DNA of 39,618 nt, from positions 1 to 39,618 of the forward strand of contig WRGF01000210.1 in assembly GCA_009787345.1 (NCBI GenBank). Reading direction: 5' to 3'. The first letter of the stretch is position 1, and every line of letters starts with the position of its first letter. The notes beneath the pieces were generated by a model. That model worked only from the letters and a program-made list of their open reading frames with translations, ran no database searches and had not been told where the DNA came from. The position numbers and the translations under genes are program-made. Shown here one piece after another: positions 7,414 to 14,027 of the stretch. This stretch comes from Turicibacter sp. Lineage in GTDB: Bacteria > Bacillota_I > Bacilli_A > MOL361 > Turicibacteraceae.

Positions 7414-7441
7414 ACTGCCCGAAAATTGGTTTTCGGGCAGT
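7414..7441 (+). repeat. Perfect 12-bp hairpin upstream of the coat gene
   Basis: ACTGCCCGAAAA (7414-7425) is perfectly complementary to 7430-7441 around the tetraloop TTGG. No T-run follows, so it is not an obvious terminator. Candidate roles are an RNase-processing or stabilising hairpin for coat mRNA, or a packaging hairpin of the viral strand. Confidence 0.75.
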
Positions 7442-7493
7442 TGGGTGGGCGGTGTACAACGTGTTGCCAATTTGTTTGAAGGGAGGGATTGCC

Positions 7494-7640
7494 ATGTTTC
7501 AGATTACTGCTGACATGCTTCAGCCGATTGTGGATTCGGTGACGACCAATGTGCCGATTGTTGCGGGCGTTGGGATGTCCATCATCGCAGTGGGTGTCGG
7601 GATCCGTTTTGTGATCCGTACCATTAACCAGTTCATGTAG
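7494..7640 (+). CDS. Major coat protein, pVIII-like, 48 aa without leader
   Basis: GGGAGGG precedes ATG 7494. The product has the layout of mature filamentous-phage coat proteins. An amphipathic N-terminal part has two Asp (residues 1-19), then a Gly/Val/Ile-rich membrane helix (about 20-36, VPIVAGVGMSIIAVGVG), then a basic C-terminus with two Arg that would face the DNA. The length matches mature Ff (50 aa) and Pf1 (46 aa) subunits. No cleavable signal peptide is present; phage Pf3 also makes a leaderless coat protein. It lies between a strong hairpin and a terminator, which fits separate high-level expression. The call rests on size, charge layout and position, not on a sequence match. Confidence 0.8.
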   Translation: MFQITADMLQPIVDSVTTNVPIVAGVGMSIIAVGVGIRFVIRTINQFM

Positions 7641-7659
7641 TTTCCCTTGGGTGTTGGCG

Positions 7660-7682
7660 GGCAGACCGCTTTAGCGGTTGCC
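7660..7682 (+). repeat. Hairpin just after the coat gene
   Basis: GGCA-ACCGC (one unpaired G) pairs with GCGGT-TGCC around TTTA. Flanking CCCTTGGG and CCCAGGG can extend it. It may protect the 3' end of coat mRNA. Confidence 0.55.
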
Positions 7683-7724
7683 TGGCAAGCCCAGGGAATC
7701 CCATGAAGGGTTCAGGACGATTTC

Positions 7725-7753
7725 AAGCCGTAGCCGGGAGGTTGCGGTTTTTT
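7725..7753 (+). terminator. Intrinsic terminator between coat and adsorption protein genes
   Basis: AAGCCGTAGCC (7725-7735) pairs with 7740-7750 through eight Watson-Crick and three GU pairs, loop GGGA, followed by six T. Ff phages also have a terminator after gene VIII; here it should likewise cut expression of the downstream minor proteins. Confidence 0.7.
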
Positions 7754-7783
7754 CAATCCATCGGCAAGAAAAGGAGGCTTATC

Positions 7784-9574
7784 GTGAGAAAACCAATGAA
7801 ACTGATGCTTTGCTCGCTGTTGTCGCTGGTGATGTTTGTCACCCCGGTGATGAAGGCCCATTCCCTTGCCCTGACCCTGGGGATCGGGCTGGCCATCAAG
7901 TCGGCCCCTGCCTGGGTGCCTTTGGTTGGGAAATATTTGTTTTCGGCAACTTCCGTGGCGGGCCTTGCTTATGGGTCGGCCCATCTGACCCATGCAAGCG
8001 GTGCGATGGATGAGATTTCGGCGTTTGCCGAGAGGCTTTGGCAGGACGCTCCCCGCCACATCGAGGAAGCCCTGGCGGAGAAAATCCTGTTGGCACAGCT
8101 GGCGGGGGACAATGTGGTCAACCTGACGGAGGAGGTTTGGCAGTGGTTTGTGGAAGCGACGGCCAGTTCATTGTTGGAACTGGCTCCCCGCCATGCGTCA
8201 GAGGAACATTTCTTTGAGCTGTCCCGCCTGTTTGATGGGTATTTTACGTCGCCCTGCACCAACACGGGGATGTTTGTTTCCTGCGGGGTGACCCTTGGGA
8301 ACCCGTCCAACCCAACTGACCTTGGAATCTGGGCAACGCTCAATGGGCAGTTCCAATTTATGACGGGGTTTGACCATAATGCGGAATCTGCGTTGCGGAT
8401 CAATCTGGTGTTTGACCGCCAAAACCAAAACGTGGTGGTGATGAGGCACACGAACCATGCCCATTTCAATGTCATCCAGATGCCACCGGCCAGTTCGGTG
8501 GTGGGCTGGCAGAACATGAGCCATTCAACGGCTTCGTTTCGGGAGGCCATGGCCCGGGGGTTTTACTTTTCCTTGTCCCTGGAGTATTTTCCCCAGGTGG
8601 GCGAGTTATTGCCCCTGAACTGGGCGATCCCCGCCATTGAGTCGGTGAGCGGGCTTCGCTATGCGTTGAACAATGAGTCCATGCGGGACCGGATCGAAAC
8701 ATTCCCCTTGGATGTGACGAATGCCATTAATTCGGTGCGGGAGAAATCGGGGGGCGGGATTGCCATCCCTTTGGAGGATGCCATCCCCCATCACAACGGG
8801 ATCCCTTTGAATGTGGACCGTGAGCTTGGGCTGATGTTTCCCAGTGGCATCCCTTTGACCGATGAACAACAGCGGGAGGTTGCCTGGCCTGGCCTTGGGT
8901 TTCCTGCCATCGAGGACGGGGGCTGGACCACTGCCGACCGGGTGACGGATACGGTTCCCCCTGGCGTGATTTCCCCACCTGTAACTGCCACGCCTGAACT
9001 GGCGGGGATTTTGGGGTTTTTACAAAGCATACTGAATGGGATTTTGGCCATCCCAGGGGGGATTATCCAGGGCTTGACGAATATCTGGAACGCTGTCCTT
9101 GCCATCCCTGGATCAATTGCGGGCGGGATTGCCAATGTCTTTGATTGGCTCCAGTCTTTCTTTTTCATCAATGAACTGGAACTGGACGGGCTGTTGGATT
9201 TGGACTTGGACGTGCCGACAGAGGTCTTGCCCGAACTGCCTTGGCTGTCGCCTCTCTTAGAGCGGGGCAGGGATTTCTTGTTTGATGTTTTCAATATTTA
9301 TCAGTTCGTCCTTGATTTCATTTCGGGGATCTCCAATTATTTCGGCAATGCCATGGCCCTTAATGGTCGCAATACCCAAAGCCATAACCTGCCTGAAAAC
9401 GTAAGCTGGGACATTCCTTTGGTGGGGACGTTGGATCTGCCGTTTATGAACCCTTACTTTTTGGAGGTGATGAGGCACACCTGGCGAAACCGCATTGGCT
9501 CCATGTTCATTATCCTGACGGGTTTGGCTCTTGTCCGCAAGTTTGCCAGTTTCCTTAATTCCGTCAAAATTTAG
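7784..9574 (+). CDS. pIII-like adsorption/minor coat protein, 596 aa
   Basis: AAGGAGG at 7771-7777 lies 6 bases before GTG 7784, which starts a typical signal peptide (basic KPMK, hydrophobic MLCSLLSLVMFV, small residues near 24-29). The long exposed part has a single Cys pair (158 and 167), which could form a disulfide. Proline-rich linkers follow near 370-420, then a Gly/Ile-rich hydrophobic stretch (about 425-475, repeated AIPG motifs). The C-terminal region ends in a membrane anchor (SMFIILTGLALV) and a basic tail. Signal peptide, large exterior, C-terminal anchor and position between the coat and pVI-like genes match pIII of filamentous phages. The hydrophobic repeats could insert into the membrane during release. 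The frame extends upstream to 7703 but across the terminator. Confidence 0.8.
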   Translation: MRKPMKLMLCSLLSLVMFVTPVMKAHSLALTLGIGLAIKSAPAWVPLVGKYLFSATSVAGLAYGSAHLTHASGAMDEISAFAERLWQDAPRHIEEALAEKILLAQLAGDNVVNLTEEVWQWFVEATASSLLELAPRHASEEHFFELSRLFDGYFTSPCTNTGMFVSCGVTLGNPSNPTDLGIWATLNGQFQFMTGFDHNAESALRINLVFDRQNQNVVVMRHTNHAHFNVIQMPPASSVVGWQNMSHSTASFREAMARGFYFSLSLEYFPQVGELLPLNWAIPAIESVSGLRYALNNESMRDRIETFPLDVTNAINSVREKSGGGIAIPLEDAIPHHNGIPLNVDRELGLMFPSGIPLTDEQQREVAWPGLGFPAIEDGGWTTADRVTDTVPPGVISPPVTATPELAGILGFLQSILNGILAIPGGIIQGLTNIWNAVLAIPGSIAGGIANVFDWLQSFFFINELELDGLLDLDLDVPTEVLPELPWLSPLLERGRDFLFDVFNIYQFVLDFISGISNYFGNAMALNGRNTQSHNLPENVSWDIPLVGTLDLPFMNPYFLEVMRHTWRNRIGSMFIILTGLALVRKFASFLNSVKI

Positions 9575-9585
9575 GAGGTGGTGGA

Positions 9586-10005
9586 ATGACGGTTGTTTTA
9601 GCATTTATCGCCAAAGCCTTTGTGGCACTTAAGACGTTTTTGTTCAACCAGGGGCTGACGGCCAGCATTATTTTCTCGGTGGTGACCCAGCAAAAATTCA
9701 GGAATGCACGGCAGGCTTTGATGCTTCCCATCCTGATTTTGTTTTATACGACGCTGATCGTGTTTGTCACGTCCCTGATGTCCACGTTGGTGACGGGGAT
9801 CGACGGGTTCTTTGCCCAGTTCGCGGGAACCCTGACACTGTGGCACTGGATCAATGGGAACATCAATTATTTTTTCCCGATGGATACGCTGATTTCCTGT
9901 ATCCTTATCTTGCTGACGTTCCATTATACGGATTTTTCCTTAAGGGCGTTCCGGTGGGGCTGGTCGGTGATGAACAGCCTGTTCCAAAAAATTTTCAAAC
10001 AATGA
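9586..10005 (+). CDS. pVI-like multispan membrane protein, 139 aa
   Basis: AGGAGG precedes ATG 9586, 11 bases after the pIII-like gene. Three to four hydrophobic segments are visible (about 2-18, 45-68, 85-113). A short hydrophilic stretch lies between the first two (QQKFRNARQ) and the tail is basic and amphipathic (RAFRWGWSVMNSLFQKIFKQ). Ff pVI (112 aa, three spans) lies directly after gene III and caps the same virion end. Order and topology agree here, although no sequence motif is shared that I can see. Its TGA overlaps an ATG at 10002, so translation is probably coupled to the Zot gene. Confidence 0.75.
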   Translation: MTVVLAFIAKAFVALKTFLFNQGLTASIIFSVVTQQKFRNARQALMLPILILFYTTLIVFVTSLMSTLVTGIDGFFAQFAGTLTLWHWINGNINYFFPMDTLISCILILLTFHYTDFSLRAFRWGWSVMNSLFQKIFKQ

Positions 10006-10019
10006 AAGAGGGTTTTAGC

Positions 10020-10730
10020 ATGAAGCCAAAAAAGGTCATTTATTATTCGGAAGTTGGGTTTTTCCAAAAGCTTGGGCGGTTTCTTTGGCTGAAGGCGAAG
10101 GATTTTCGTCTGGCACTCAAAGATAAAAACACGGATTTCAAGGAGTTTGGGCTGACCCTTTACTGCGGTCGCCAGGGCGGTGGCAAGACGACGGCCATGA
10201 CGGAGTATCTGGAGCGGATGAGGCGGAAATACCCTGGGTGCGTGGTGCTGACCAATTACGGCTATGCCAACCAGGACCGGGAGTTTCAGGATTGGAACGA
10301 TTTTTTTGAGGTACGGAACGGGCAGAAGGGTGTGATCTTTGCCATTGACGAGATCCAAAATGAGTTCAATTCCACGGCTTGGCGGAATTTTCCCGAGACC
10401 CTGCTGTCGGAGATTACCCAACAGCGGAAACAGCGGGTGAAGATCATTGCCACGTCCCAGGTGTTCGGGCGGGTGGCGAAGCCTTTGCGGGAGCAGTGCT
10501 ATGAGGTGGTGGAGTGCCGGACCTTCCTCGGCCGTTGGACGTTTACACGGGCATTTGACGCCTATGAGTACAACCACATCGTGGACAACCCGGAAAAGAA
10601 AAGCAAGCTGAGGAGGCTGTGGCGAAAGTCATTCGTGCAGGACGCGGGGCTTCGGGCACTTTATGATTCTTATGCAAAGATTGAGCGGATCCAGAGGCAA
10701 ACCTTTGTGGAACGTAGCGAAAGGGTTTAA
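10020..10730 (+). CDS. zot: Zot/pI-type assembly ATPase, 236 aa
   Basis: This is the morphogenesis motor that all inoviruses carry. Walker A is GRQGGGKT (50-57). Walker B is VIFAIDEIQ (D110, E111), and sensor-like IIATSQVFGRV follows. The aromatic-rich segment after it (CYEVVECRTFLGRW) is typical of the Zot domain. Ff pI is 348 aa with a membrane span and a periplasmic domain that contacts the pIV secretin. Here the protein stops soon after the ATPase domain with a basic tail and no clear membrane span, as might be expected in a host without an outer membrane. AAAGAGGG supports ATG 10020; ATG 10002, overlapping the previous stop, is the alternative. The strong terminator behind it closes the virion operon. 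Confidence 0.92.
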   Translation: MKPKKVIYYSEVGFFQKLGRFLWLKAKDFRLALKDKNTDFKEFGLTLYCGRQGGGKTTAMTEYLERMRRKYPGCVVLTNYGYANQDREFQDWNDFFEVRNGQKGVIFAIDEIQNEFNSTAWRNFPETLLSEITQQRKQRVKIIATSQVFGRVAKPLREQCYEVVECRTFLGRWTFTRAFDAYEYNHIVDNPEKKSKLRRLWRKSFVQDAGLRALYDSYAKIERIQRQTFVERSERV

Positions 10731-10739
10731 GGACAGCAA

Positions 10740-10765
10740 AAAACCGCTCCCAACGGGGCGGTTTT
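10740..10765 (+). terminator. Intrinsic terminator of the virion operon
   Basis: AAAACCGC (10740-10747) pairs with GCGGTTTT (10758-10765) with an inner CCC/GGG; an outer ACAGC/GCTGT pair extends it. Confidence 0.9.
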
Positions 10766-11093
10766 CGTGCTGTTTAGGGTTTTGGGCAAGGGGAACCCGG
10801 CAGGGCCGGGGCCACTTGCTTGCTTTTTATCTTTTACAGTGGAGCGTTAGCGAAACGGCAGGAACGTAAGACCCGAAGGGAGTGGACGCAGACGCAGGCT
10901 CCCATGAGGAAATTTAGGCAAGGCATGGACTTCATCCGATGGTGACGCATCTTTTGACCTTTTCATTAGCCAGTGAGACAACCCTGGTGGCGGGCTTTGC
11001 CTTGCTTCAAGGATTGGAATGCGACTGCCTCGGAGCGTAAGCGGAGAATCCTTAAATCGGGTTTTAATCTTTTATGGACAGGAGGCCAGTTAA
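10766..11093. other. Structured noncoding region, candidate phage origin/packaging signal
   Basis: No plausible gene is seen in these 328 bases. They hold a GC hairpin CCCGGC-AGG-GCCGGG (10796-10810) and three copies of GGA(G/A)CGT(T/A)AG at 10841, 10861 and 11032. The tandem GACGCAGACGCA lies near 10885, and the inverted pair GCAAGGCA (10918-10925)/TGCCTTGC (10998-11005) further on. Filamentous phages keep their origins and packaging hairpin in one intergenic region; this is the only long GC-rich gap in the element. The function is inferred from structure and place only. Confidence 0.5.
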
Positions 11094-11243
11094 ATGATAA
11101 CAGAAATCGTGGTGTGTGATGGGTGCAATCAGGAGACGGTTAGGCATGAGGCTCAGGCAGTTTATGATGGTGGCGGGGTTTTTGTTTTGGCTTTTTGTTT
11201 GGGGTGCTGGGAGAAGATGGCGGGGTGTCAAAAATCTGGGTGA
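11094..11243 (+). CDS. Small zinc-finger-like protein, 49 aa
   Basis: CAGGAGG lies a few bases before ATG 11094. The product has two CxxC knuckles, CDGC near residues 8-11 and CLGC near 35-38, plus a further Cys at 45. This suggests a single treble-clef or ribbon zinc site. In between is a short Gly-rich turn (YDGGGVFVLAF). Such tiny zinc proteins are common in Gram-positive phages and plasmids, usually with unknown function. It is the last gene with phage-like base composition before the AT-rich cargo. Confidence 0.65.
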   Translation: MITEIVVCDGCNQETVRHEAQAVYDGGGVFVLAFCLGCWEKMAGCQKSG

Positions 11244-11256
11244 ATCCTAAAATTGC

Positions 11257-11289
11257 ATATATCCCCCATTACTAATAGGGGGGTATATA
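11257..11289. repeat. 11-bp hairpin at the border of the AT-rich cargo
   Basis: ATATATCCCCC (11257-11267) pairs with the GGGGGGTATATAT side from 11278, with one GU pair and a 10-nt loop. Base composition turns sharply AT-rich here. The following 11290-11612 contain no gene I can support; a TATAAT at 11567-11572 may be the -10 for the immunity gene. Confidence 0.6.
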
Positions 11290-11612
11290 TGTAAAAAACA
11301 AAATATTACTTTATTTTTGAATAAATGGCAAATTTCGACAATATATCCTTTTTTTATATGTTAATATTCTATTGTTAATTATTTTATTGCGTTAATTTAT
11401 TTGTACTTAATACGCTGAAGGGAATGTCGCTTTTTTCTCCATAGAATTCCAGATGCCTTTTGTAGCGATATGATGAAATCAAAAATCATGGCTTGGGAAA
11501 TAGGAACAAATTCCTTTTTTAAGCTATTCACCGTAATGAGCTTTTATATATCAACTTGACGCAGACTATAATTATTTAAAATTCAAAATTTACAGAAAAT
11601 AGGTGGTCTAAA

Positions 11613-12473
11613 ATGGAAATGACAAAAATTTGGCAATATGGAGAACCCGATGAGTATGAGTTGGAGGATTTAACCCAAGAAAAGATATTAAAAGTTGAAA
11701 ATGAACTAGCAGTAAATTTACCTATTACATATTTGGAACTACTAAAGAAAAAAAATGGAGGAAGGCTCTATACTCCTATGTTGTTAGATAATGTTTTTCA
11801 AACTGATGAATTAATTGGAGATACAGAGGAAGTACAAATCGAATATTTTTTAGGTGTTAGTGATAAAAATTGCGAAGGCATTTTACAGTCAAAGTTTTTA
11901 ATTCAAGAATGGGAACTTCCAAATAAAATCGTTTTGTTTTCGGGTGATGGTCATTGGTGGCTTGCATTTGATTATAGGAACCATAATGGCTCAAACCCCC
12001 CAATTGTATATCTAGATTCAGACTATGCTATGGACGAAATTGTAGCTAATAGCTTTGATGAGCTGATTAAAAAATTGAAACCTAAGCCAACGGAATTTTA
12101 TGAACTTACAATACCAGAAATTGATTATAGTCCAGCCTCTATTGAAAGTACCTTTAAGAAGGGAAAGGATATTTATACTATAACTTCTGGATTTCGTATT
12201 TTATCACAACAAGGTTATGAAATCAACTGGTTAGTAGAAAAATTAATACTAATTGCCCACCACTCAGATTTTTTATCTGTATTTTCTTGTGAGTATTATC
12301 TTTTAGAGCGTTTGAAAACCGTAAAGAAGAGTGAACTAAATATAGGGCTAATGAATCAGTTATTAGAAAAATTATTAACCTACCCGTCAAAAAAAAATTA
12401 TGATATAAATGAGATTGTCATTAGGGAGGCAAGGAAAATTCAAAAATTATTTCTTGAAAACTTAATTGATTAA
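11613..12473 (+). CDS. SUKH/SMI1-KNR4 family immunity protein, 286 aa
   Basis: AGGTGG precedes ATG 11613. Residues about 18-155 match the SMI1/KNR4 (SUKH) pattern. There is an N-terminal helix with ENELAVNLPITYLELLKKKNGG, the turn FLGVSD, then KIVLFSGDGHWWLAFDYR and the acidic strand IVYLDSD. SUKH proteins are the commonest immunity proteins of bacterial nuclease toxins; they bind and block the toxin's catalytic domain. The remaining ~130 residues are helical and unfamiliar. The gene stands 29 bp before the toxin gene, so immunity is made first, the reverse of the more usual order. It is AT-rich unlike the phage core, pointing to separate acquisition. Confidence 0.85.
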   Translation: MEMTKIWQYGEPDEYELEDLTQEKILKVENELAVNLPITYLELLKKKNGGRLYTPMLLDNVFQTDELIGDTEEVQIEYFLGVSDKNCEGILQSKFLIQEWELPNKIVLFSGDGHWWLAFDYRNHNGSNPPIVYLDSDYAMDEIVANSFDELIKKLKPKPTEFYELTIPEIDYSPASIESTFKKGKDIYTITSGFRILSQQGYEINWLVEKLILIAHHSDFLSVFSCEYYLLERLKTVKKSELNIGLMNQLLEKLLTYPSKKNYDINEIVIREARKIQKLFLENLID

Positions 12474-12502
12474 TTATTTATAAACTGGGAGGATTTTACA
12501 TT

Positions 12503-13603
12503 ATGAAAAAAGAATTCAGCAAATTTTTGAGTATATTTTTATCATTTTCAATATTTTTTAATCTATTATTAACGAGCCAAATTGCTGTAACTGCTGTGGA
12601 GATTGATGTTTTAGTAAGGCAAGAACGTATTGTCGGTGGAGTAATTATCGGTAGTGGTCCTGGCGGTACTCCTGTTGTTAGCGGTCCTATTGGCGGTACT
12701 CCTGTTGTTAGTGGGCCTATTAGCGGTGGTAATATCATTGATGAATTAGATGAATATTTTGATATCACCTTATTTGAACACTATTCCCTCGAGGAACTAG
12801 TTAAACTCGGTTTTTTCATTGATATTGATGAAGCAGTTGATAATTATCTGGATTATTTAGAAGGAGGTTATGCTCTTACTTATAAAGAAATGGTAGAAAG
12901 AGGGTATTATACTACTCTTGAAGAAGCTGAATTCTTCACAAATTTACCAGACCAAGAATGGAAGGAAATTTCTTTATTACTAGAAGATGAATATGCTTGG
13001 TATATTCTTCCTGACTTATATTTAAGCAGTAAAGGAATTATTAGCTACTTTGAATTATTTGAACAGCCATATACTCTTATTTCTCAAGATGATTGGATAT
13101 GGGATACCTCTGTTCGTCCTCAAGAACGAATAATCTGGTTTGTTATCCCTGCAAAATTTGCAGTAACAAAAACATTTCTTAAAGCTGGTGGGGTTACAGG
13201 TGTTAAAGTAAGACAGACTCTTGCTAATGGTTCTCAGCGGTGGATTCCAGTAATAAATGGACATTTGCGAGGACAAGTAGGTGCATTTGGAGTTCGCTAT
13301 AACATGGCTGGCTTTCCTATTTTTGCTTCTAGGTTTACTATGAGATTAAAAAACGCAGACTTAAAGCAAACTCGCGGAGTGCATATTAGTCGAGCGAATG
13401 CAGCCTTACGACAGCAATTTAACAGAACTGCTGGTAGAATGGGATTTAGTGAGGTTCAAATAAGGGACATTCAAGCTGGAATAACACCACGAGGACTAAC
13501 ATGGCATCATCATCAAGATAGGGGAGTTATGCAATTAGTTAATACAGCTCATCACCAAGCTAATCGTCATACAGGTGGTTTTGCAATATGGGGAACAAGG
13601 TAA
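12503..13603 (+). CDS. Secreted nuclease toxin with C-terminal WHH/colicin-DNase-like domain, 366 aa
   Basis: GGGAGG precedes ATG 12503. A clear Sec signal peptide spans about 1-31 (KKEF, then a long Phe/Leu core, then AVTA). A Gly/Pro-rich linker with two copies of GGTPVVSGPI (about 53-74; exact 30-bp DNA repeat apart from two bases) follows. Next is an acidic helical region (80-190) and a basic C-terminal region. The last 36 residues carry WHHHQDRGVMQLV followed by H-x4-H-TGG (W334-G359), the signature of the HNH/ENDO VII-fold nucleases of the colicin-DNase/WHH group; the histidines should bind the catalytic metal. It is a stand-alone secreted toxin rather than an RHS or LXG protein. Export to the medium is inferred from the signal peptide. 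How it enters targets is unknown. Confidence 0.85.
   Translation: MKKEFSKFLSIFLSFSIFFNLLLTSQIAVTAVEIDVLVRQERIVGGVIIGSGPGGTPVVSGPIGGTPVVSGPISGGNIIDELDEYFDITLFEHYSLEELVKLGFFIDIDEAVDNYLDYLEGGYALTYKEMVERGYYTTLEEAEFFTNLPDQEWKEISLLLEDEYAWYILPDLYLSSKGIISYFELFEQPYTLISQDDWIWDTSVRPQERIIWFVIPAKFAVTKTFLKAGGVTGVKVRQTLANGSQRWIPVINGHLRGQVGAFGVRYNMAGFPIFASRFTMRLKNADLKQTRGVHISRANAALRQQFNRTAGRMGFSEVQIRDIQAGITPRGLTWHHHQDRGVMQLVNTAHHQANRHTGGFAIWGTR
12661..12720 (+). repeat. Two tandem 30-bp repeats in the toxin linker
   Basis: Positions 12661-12690 and 12691-12720 are almost identical and each encodes a GGTPVVSGPI unit. Copy-number change would alter linker length without a frameshift. Confidence 0.85.
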
Positions 13604-13701
13604 ATTAAATTTATCATTAACTTAACTAAATCACTCTTAATACCAATATTGATTCAAATGATTTGATCGTTCAGAATGAGATATATTATTCAAAAATAAA
13701 G

Positions 13702-13729
13702 AAACCGTACAGTGTGTTCGGTTTTTTTT
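13702..13729 (+). terminator. Intrinsic terminator of the toxin operon
   Basis: AAACCG (13702-13707) pairs with CGGTTT (13719-13724) and is followed by eight T. The region 13730-13995 is AT-rich and shows no gene or clear signal. Confidence 0.8.
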
Positions 13730-13995
13730 GTCTCCATACTCTGGACATTTTTAAACTAATTTCTTATCTCATCGAATAGCTAACTGGATAATCCAACCTA
13801 ATTTAGCCTATTTAGAGGTACCCTTAAGATAAAAAACTTTTAACTGTTGATTTTATCAACTTTTTGGACATACGAATTAAAATAGAATTTTGTTTGCCAA
13901 CTATTTATATGGTTTGGCTTCAATTATTCCAATATTCAATTACAATCTCAATGAAGTCCTTAAGGATTTGTTTACTTAAAAAATGGTCAAAAACG

Positions 13996-14024
13996 TTGAT
14001 GTTACGATGAAAAAAGGGTATACT
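13996..14024 (+). promoter_or_regulatory. Outward-facing promoter at the right end of the element
   Basis: TTGATG (13996-14001), a 17-bp spacer and TATACT (14019-14024) read across attR into the split acetyltransferase and the VOC gene. In the circular form the same promoter would lie about 100 bp before the integrase gene. Confidence 0.55.
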
Positions 14025-14027
14025 AAT

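Noticed and set aside
7712-9604. Several long minus-strand open frames opposite the pIII-like gene
   Set aside because: They overlap each other and lack ribosome sites; they reflect codon bias of the plus-strand gene.
11556-11572. TTGACG and TATAAT as a promoter pair before the immunity gene
   Set aside because: They are only 5 bp apart, so they cannot be the -35 and -10 of one promoter; only the -10 may be real.
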